In this document: piece by piece, positions 59,550 to 64,000 of the stretch
How positions within the stretch are numbered: the stretch's first letter is position 1
Layout: the number at the start of each line of letters is the position of its first letter
DNA from: Thalassobacillus_A hwangdonensis
Lineage (GTDB): Bacteria; Bacillota; Bacilli; Bacillales; Halobacillaceae
DNA length: 64,000 nucleotides
Assembly: GCF_042675915.1 (NCBI RefSeq)
Contig: NZ_JBHTKL010000005.1
Location: 248,001 to 312,000, forward strand
Direction: 5' to 3'
Position numbers and translations under genes: made by a program
Notes under the pieces: generated by a model
The model's database searches: none
What the model saw: the letters and a program-made list of their open reading frames with translations, nothing else
What the model was told of the DNA's origin: nothing

Positions 59550-60674
59550 ATGGAATTTTACATAAAGTCTTCAATATTCAATAAAGCGATTGCTGAAGTC
59601 AGTTCGGTTATTACTCAAAAAACAACTCTACCAGTCCTGACAGGGATCAAATTGACTGCAGAAGCGGATGGCCTGACGCTAACTGGTAGCAATTCCGAGA
59701 TCATCATCTATAAGAAGATACCTGTTATGGAAGTGGGGGACAGCCCAGTCACGATCCAAAAAACAGGCAGCATTGTGCTTCCTGCAAAGTACATCAGTCA
59801 GCTGGTGAAGAAGCTGCATGCTCCTGTCCACCTTTTCGTGAAGGATCACTTTGCAACGCTTACCTCCGGTGACATCATCACACGTATGAACGGATTCGAC
59901 TCCTTGGAGTACCCGAACCTTCCTTCCCTGGATGGGTGTGAAACGATTTCGATGGATTCGAAACAATTGATGGAGATGATTCGTCAAACAGTATTCGCAG
60001 TGTCCAGCAATGAAACAAGGCCAGTCCTAAACGGAGTAAACATCCAATTTTCACAGGATGAGGCCGTTGCCGTAGCAACCAATTCACATCGACTTGCATT
60101 AAGGAAGCAAGCGATTCCTACCGCCAAAGCGGTTTCTTGTACGATTCCAAGTAAAGCACTGGTAGAGCTTATGAAAATTACAGGAACGGAATCACCGACA
60201 ATCAATCTTTACATAACCGAAGGTCATATAGCATTTGAGATGGAGCACACCACCCTTTACGCAAGGCTGATTGAAGGCAATTACCCGGATACAGAGAAGC
60301 TGTTTCCATCAGAATATAAAACGAGTGTCACGTTGAATACGCTGAAGCTTCTTCAAGGCATCGACAGGGCTTCTTTGTTTGCGTCGGAATGGAAGCATAA
60401 CAACGTCCGGTTATCGTTGAAAGAAACTGGACTCAAAATATCCTCTACCTCGACAGAAGTAGGAGAAATCAGCGAAACACAATCCATCCATGAGTTGACG
60501 GGGGATAAGGATTTAACCATCCATATCGATGGTAACTTCTTGATGGATGCGCTGAAGCAGGTGCAATCGGAACAGGTGAAGGTCCAGTTTGGAGGCTCGA
60601 TGCGTCCGATTGTCATCCAGCCCGTTGGCGATGACACTTATCTGCATTTGATTTCACCCGTCAGGTCATATTGA
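59550..60674 (+). CDS. DNA polymerase III beta subunit (second sliding clamp gene)
   Basis: A 374-residue DnaN-type sliding clamp that encircles DNA and tethers polymerase and repair proteins. Three domains of about 125 residues are visible: SIFNKAIAEVSSVITQKTTLPVLTGIKL at the start, LMEMIRQTVFAVSSNETRPVLNGVNIQF near residue 141 and the C-terminal SMRPIVIQPVGDDTYLHLISPVRSY. The gene is not beside dnaA or recF, so it is probably a paralogue to the housekeeping clamp. Some Bacillus genomes carry such an extra copy. The stop lies next to the end of the convergent LysR gene. Confidence 0.94.
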   Translation: MEFYIKSSIFNKAIAEVSSVITQKTTLPVLTGIKLTAEADGLTLTGSNSEIIIYKKIPVMEVGDSPVTIQKTGSIVLPAKYISQLVKKLHAPVHLFVKDHFATLTSGDIITRMNGFDSLEYPNLPSLDGCETISMDSKQLMEMIRQTVFAVSSNETRPVLNGVNIQFSQDEAVAVATNSHRLALRKQAIPTAKAVSCTIPSKALVELMKITGTESPTINLYITEGHIAFEMEHTTLYARLIEGNYPDTEKLFPSEYKTSVTLNTLKLLQGIDRASLFASEWKHNNVRLSLKETGLKISSTSTEVGEISETQSIHELTGDKDLTIHIDGNFLMDALKQVQSEQVKVQFGGSMRPIVIQPVGDDTYLHLISPVRSY

Positions 60675-61568
60675 TTACTTCTGGAAATACTGAATCAACT
60701 GCTCTTTGAATGTTAACAACGAAGCAGGATAATAACGGTTCTTTCGATAAATCAGGTCAATCGGTTTCGCAGGGAAGTCTAGCCCTTCCACATTCATCAC
60801 CTGAACCTCTTTGTCCAAAAGGATGTGAGAGCCTGTGATGAGTGGAAGGAAGGCAGCCCCCATTCCCATTTCGACCATTTTGATGATCATTTCAATATGT
60901 CCACTCTCCATGCGGACTGGGAGGGTGACTCCTGCTTCCTCAAACCTTTCCTCCATTTCATTCATGATCTTCGTGCCTTTCTTGAACGTGATGAATGATA
61001 AGTCATTAAGGTCTTCCACACTAAGTTTTTCCTCCTCTGCCACCCTATGATGCTTTGGCACGACGAGATTAATTTGCGACTGGATTCCGAGCGGCTCTGT
61101 CTGGATATTTTCATAAGGATGCTTCGTATCGACGATTCCATAATCAATTTTATACTGGTCCACAAGCTGGTAGGTTTCATAGGAAGGACCAATTTCATTG
61201 ATTTCGTAGGTGATGTTGGGAAAAGAATCACTGAATGCTGTCAGAAACGGAGGCAGTGTCGTAGATAATAGCTGAAAGCCACCGCCTATTCTGATATGAC
61301 CAGCGTCTGGACGTTCGAATAGCTTGATTTCCTCCTGCATATTGTCGTACATGTTCAACAGTGATTTGGTCTGTTTATACATTCGCCTTCCAACTGGATT
61401 TAGCACTAGCCTTTTTCCTTCTCGATCAAACAGCTTTACTCCAAGGTTCTCTTCCAGTCGTTGAATTCGTACAGAAAGATTCGGTTGATTCGCATGCAAC
61501 TGTTCAGCAGCCTTGGACAAGGAGCCATTCTCCACAACTGCTACAAATGTTTTAAGTAATTCGAACAT
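60675..61568 (-). CDS. LysR family transcriptional regulator
   Basis: A 297-residue LysR regulator: a winged helix at the N-terminus (LLKTFVAVVENGSLSKAAEQLHANQPNLSVRIQRLEE, residues 4-40), a linker helix, and an effector domain with IRIGGGFQLLSTTLPPFLTAF near 92. It ends next to the clamp gene and is divergent from the oligopeptide-type ABC operon, which it probably controls. It ends FKEQLIQYFQK. Confidence 0.94.
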   Translation of the reverse strand: MFELLKTFVAVVENGSLSKAAEQLHANQPNLSVRIQRLEENLGVKLFDREGKRLVLNPVGRRMYKQTKSLLNMYDNMQEEIKLFERPDAGHIRIGGGFQLLSTTLPPFLTAFSDSFPNITYEINEIGPSYETYQLVDQYKIDYGIVDTKHPYENIQTEPLGIQSQINLVVPKHHRVAEEEKLSVEDLNDLSFITFKKGTKIMNEMEERFEEAGVTLPVRMESGHIEMIIKMVEMGMGAAFLPLITGSHILLDKEVQVMNVEGLDFPAKPIDLIYRKNRYYPASLLTFKEQLIQYFQK

Positions 61569-61694
61569 GTAAGCATCCCCCCCACATATATAATTTTTTT
61601 ATATTATGTATATATTATATATATTTTACAAATATAGTGTCGAAACATACAATAAATGTAAACGGTTGTACTAGTGGAAAAGGGGGGATGCTCC
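61569..61694. promoter_or_regulatory. AT-rich divergent promoter region
   Basis: 126 nt between the LysR gene and the ABC operon. It holds a very AT-rich core (61586-61632, alternating TATA runs) that can fold into an imperfect palindrome TATATAT / ATATATA. This is a likely place for the LysR operator and both promoters; no hexamer pair stands out. Confidence 0.45.
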
Positions 61695-62504
61695 GTGACG
61701 TTCGGGAATTATTTCAAGAAGCTGAAGTCCATTCTTATTGGGCTGCTTATCATAAGTCTGCTTCCTTCAATAATCAGTGGGGCTAATCAGACTTTGAATC
61801 TAAGAGATTATCAAATCGACGGTGTGATGTACGATATTTTTCCGGGCATTTTTGAAAAGTACTTCTACTCGATGACGATTCTGTTAGGAGGATTGGCGTT
61901 AAGTATATGTGTAGCTATACTCTTTACATTCATCGCATCGATGCTTTCAAGATCTTTCAAGCGGCTTCTGTACGGAGTATTGACGATTTTAGAATCGTTG
62001 CCGGACCTTTTCATCGTGGTCACGCTGCAGATTGTCATCATTTACGTCTATGCGAAAACAGGATGGCTGATCAGCGATTTGATGGCGGTCAATGATGAAC
62101 GGATCTATCTGCTGCCGATTCTGGTTTTGGCCGTACTACCAACCATTCAGTTGTTCAAGCTGTCCTTCCTTTTTTTAGAGGAAGAAGCGAATAAGCATTA
62201 CATACAGGTTGCAAGATCAATGGGACTGGGGAAGCTTTACATAGTGATCCGTCATGTGTTCCGCAATGTCCTCTTCCATCTGTCTTTATATTTCAAGCCG
62301 ATTTTCGTATTCATGCTCTCGAACCTGTTCATCGTCGAATATATTTTCAACATCCATGGTGTGATGCGGATCATGCTTAGTTCCAATAGCTTTGTTTTTC
62401 TTATCGGAACGTTCATGATTGCCATTCCATTCGTCTACTTATTTGAAATGAGCAGTACGATGGTTCAAAAGTATACGGGTGAACGAGAGGAGGAAGCGGC
62501 ATGA
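61695..62504 (+). CDS. oligopeptide/dipeptide-type ABC transporter permease (DppB-like)
   Basis: A 269-residue permease of the oligopeptide/nickel importer family. About six helices, the EAA-type loop EEEANKHYIQVARSMGLGKLYIVIRHVFRNVL near residues 167-195, and FIVEYIFNIHGVMRIML near 215. I chose GTG at 61695, 8 nt after AAGGGGGG. It is shorter than typical DppB (about 300-330), mainly at the N-terminus. No binding protein precedes it. It overlaps the next gene by 4 nt. Confidence 0.88.
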   Translation: MTFGNYFKKLKSILIGLLIISLLPSIISGANQTLNLRDYQIDGVMYDIFPGIFEKYFYSMTILLGGLALSICVAILFTFIASMLSRSFKRLLYGVLTILESLPDLFIVVTLQIVIIYVYAKTGWLISDLMAVNDERIYLLPILVLAVLPTIQLFKLSFLFLEEEANKHYIQVARSMGLGKLYIVIRHVFRNVLFHLSLYFKPIFVFMLSNLFIVEYIFNIHGVMRIMLSSNSFVFLIGTFMIAIPFVYLFEMSSTMVQKYTGEREEEAA

Positions 62505-63448
62505 GTCGAGCGCTATGGAAACAGCCGCAGTTCTTGCTTGGTTCCTTCATTCTTTTATCCTTAATGGCAGCCAGTATCGCTTACCCGTTTTTCTTCGAGT
62601 TGCCTGAAGAGGTCAACTATCTTTATGAAGATGGCAAACTGGTAGGAGTTCCACCCTTTTCACCTGCGGAAGCCCCGCCATTCGGTACGGACGTATTTGG
62701 GAGAAATTTGCTCGATCTGATGATCAACGGCGCGAAGTACACGTTGCTTTTCGCCTTGGGAATTGCACTTGTGCGAGTATTGCTGGCTGGAGTGTTGTCT
62801 TTTTTCTATTATCATTACAACGAAAAATTACGACCTTTACTTGAGGATCTCATAGAATCGATGCTGTATATTCCCACGGCGATTGTTGCGTATTTATTCC
62901 TTGCGCCGCTTGCTACAAAATATTCGGAGGAAGGCGGAGGTTTCGTGCAGATGGTACTGACTCAATGTATCATTCTCGCACTTCTGGGTGTGCCGCCTTT
63001 ATTAGCTGCTTTCTCGAAGGATATCGCCCGTATTTCCAATCAGGAATACATTGTCAGCACACTTTCGCTTGGAGCCAAGCATCGCTATGTCTATTTTAAG
63101 CATGTTCTGCCTGAGATGGGGAGCCGCTTCCTACTTGTCGTTGCTCAGCAGATCATCCAGGTGCTGATTCTTCTCTCCCACTTAGGTGTGCTGTACATCT
63201 TCATCGGAGGGGCTGCCACCATCATTGACGGGGATCTATTGAGTGAACATGAGGTGTTCGTTTCCCTTACAGGGGAATGGGCGGGGCTGATCGGCAATAA
63301 CTATGATGCGATCAACCATAGCCCTCATTTGATTTTGATTCCACTAGGGTTCTTCTCACTGGCGATCTTTGCGATGAATATGGTGATCAACGGCATGCGG
63401 AATGCGATGCAACGGAAGGAAAGGAGGGAAGTCGATGAAGCTGCTTGA
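62501..63448 (+). CDS. oligopeptide/dipeptide-type ABC transporter permease (DppC-like)
   Basis: A 315-residue permease. The N-terminal part shows the DppC hallmark PPFGTDVFGRNLLDLMINGAKYTL near residue 63, with about six helices and the loop RISNQEYIVSTLSLGAKHRYVYFKHVLPEM near 178-207. It overlaps the first permease gene (ATGA) and the next ATPase gene, so the operon is tightly coupled. The peptide or metal substrate is unknown. Confidence 0.92.
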   Translation: MSRALWKQPQFLLGSFILLSLMAASIAYPFFFELPEEVNYLYEDGKLVGVPPFSPAEAPPFGTDVFGRNLLDLMINGAKYTLLFALGIALVRVLLAGVLSFFYYHYNEKLRPLLEDLIESMLYIPTAIVAYLFLAPLATKYSEEGGGFVQMVLTQCIILALLGVPPLLAAFSKDIARISNQEYIVSTLSLGAKHRYVYFKHVLPEMGSRFLLVVAQQIIQVLILLSHLGVLYIFIGGAATIIDGDLLSEHEVFVSLTGEWAGLIGNNYDAINHSPHLILIPLGFFSLAIFAMNMVINGMRNAMQRKERREVDEAA

Positions 63449-64000
63449 AGTAGAGAATCTACAAATCTCGTTTGATTCAGGACGACAGGAAGCGGTTGTG
63501 GTCGACGATATCAGTTTTTCAATCGGCAAGGGGAAAACAGTGGCCTTAATCGGAGAGTCCGGTTCTGGAAAAAGTGTCACCTCTCAAGCGATTCTCGGAC
63601 TGTTACCTGAGAATGGGAGGATCACAGGTGGCAGCATTAACTTTCACAGTGAAAACTTGGTGGCGATGTCCGAAAAGGAATTGCAGCAAATCCGCGGGAA
63701 GAGAATTTCCATGATCTTTCAGGATGCATCCGTGTCCTTGAATCCGACGATGAAGATTGGCAAGCAAGTGACAGAGGGATTGAGGTTCCACCGACGCATC
63801 AATCGCAATGAAAGGAAGCGGGAGGCGCTGCGACTGCTGATGCTTGTAGGATTTGAAAATCCTTCTGAAATCTACCACCGATATCCAGGTGAATTGTCAG
63901 GTGGGATGAAACAACGTGCATTGATTGCGCTTGCCATCTCCTGTAACCCGGAACTGATTATCGCCGATGAACCAACGACAGCGCTTGATGTTACGATTCA
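63435..64000 (+). CDS. oligopeptide/dipeptide-type ABC transporter ATP-binding protein (DppD-like, partial)
   Basis: The first 188 codons of an OppD/DppD ATPase: VENLQISFDSGRQEAVVVDDISF at the start, Walker A GESGSGKSVTS near residue 37, Q-loop MIFQDASVSLNPTM near 95, signature LSGGMKQRALIALAIS near 153 and Walker B ELIIADEPTTALDVTI near 173. The window ends shortly after. GGAGGGAAGTCG precedes the ATG at 63435, inside the end of the DppC-like gene. A second ATPase and a binding protein should follow beyond the edge. Confidence 0.93.
   Translation, partial: MKLLEVENLQISFDSGRQEAVVVDDISFSIGKGKTVALIGESGSGKSVTSQAILGLLPENGRITGGSINFHSENLVAMSEKELQQIRGKRISMIFQDASVSLNPTMKIGKQVTEGLRFHRRINRNERKREALRLLMLVGFENPSEIYHRYPGELSGGMKQRALIALAISCNPELIIADEPTTALDVTI

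Noticed and set aside
59738..59752. GTGGGGGACAGCCCAGT inside the second clamp gene, similar to the palindromic element
   Set aside because: The core is GGGACAGCCCA, not palindromic, has no GCGTTAA boxes and lies in a conserved coding region; taken as chance.

Overview
The window reads as a chromosome segment of a low-to-mid GC Gram-positive bacterium of the Bacillaceae. The evidence is strong purine-rich ribosome binding sites, frequent TTG and GTG starts, many Cys-anchored lipoproteins, a c-di-AMP riboswitch in front of ktrAB, a CcpA-type cre site, an RsbR-like GAF-STAS gene and many Bacillus-type domains of unknown function. Potassium and glycine betaine type transporters would suit a salt-tolerant genus such as Halobacillus or a relative, but the genus cannot be fixed from this sequence. 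I see no rRNA, tRNA, transposase, prophage or CRISPR array.

Layout. 1-13 kb holds small housekeeping or accessory genes: the end of an ABC exporter, azoreductase, a DUF4397 protein, GNAT acetyltransferases, a C45-type acyltransferase, a compact run of overlapping small genes ending in a deoxyribosyltransferase-like protein and a phosphoesterase, peptidase T and a ferritin-like protein. 13.1-15.5 kb is the ktrA-ktrB potassium uptake operon with its own promoter and c-di-AMP riboswitch. 15.6-27.1 kb is a mixed zone of VOC, GNAT, hydrolase and Nudix genes. It contains three decayed genes (CbrC family, HAD family, GAF-STAS) and an unusual array of about 20.5-nt degenerate repeats at 19.5-19.75 kb. 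Palindromic GGGACWGTCCC repeat elements occur only between 1.8 and 27.3 kb.

27.3-39.1 kb is one alpha-glucan utilisation operon: ROK regulator, two sugar ABC permeases, a solute-binding lipoprotein, two GH31 enzymes (one very long) and a GH13 oligo-1,6-glucosidase. The gene order matches, from memory, the Listeria lmo0178-lmo0184 locus linked to cycloalternan use. No ATPase is encoded, so a shared MsmX-type ATPase is probably used. 39.4-44.3 kb couples a 2-hydroxyacid dehydrogenase and a class II aldolase with a complete glycine betaine/proline type ABC importer, which suggests uptake and breakdown of a betaine-like or osmolyte-like compound.

44.5-51.8 kb carries lipoproteins (two DUF4352 paralogues), a methyltransferase, membrane proteins, a DUF2785 protein and a HAD phosphatase. 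51.9-56.3 kb on the minus strand holds a 2-hydroxycarboxylate transporter, a CitE-like lyase and a family III CoA-transferase under a promoter with a cre site, followed by a separate AEC transporter. 56.4-59.5 kb is a run of ten small membrane or membrane-anchored proteins. One of them appears to begin with ATC. They are followed by a second DNA polymerase sliding clamp gene. The window ends with a LysR regulator divergent from an oligopeptide-type ABC importer that runs off the edge.
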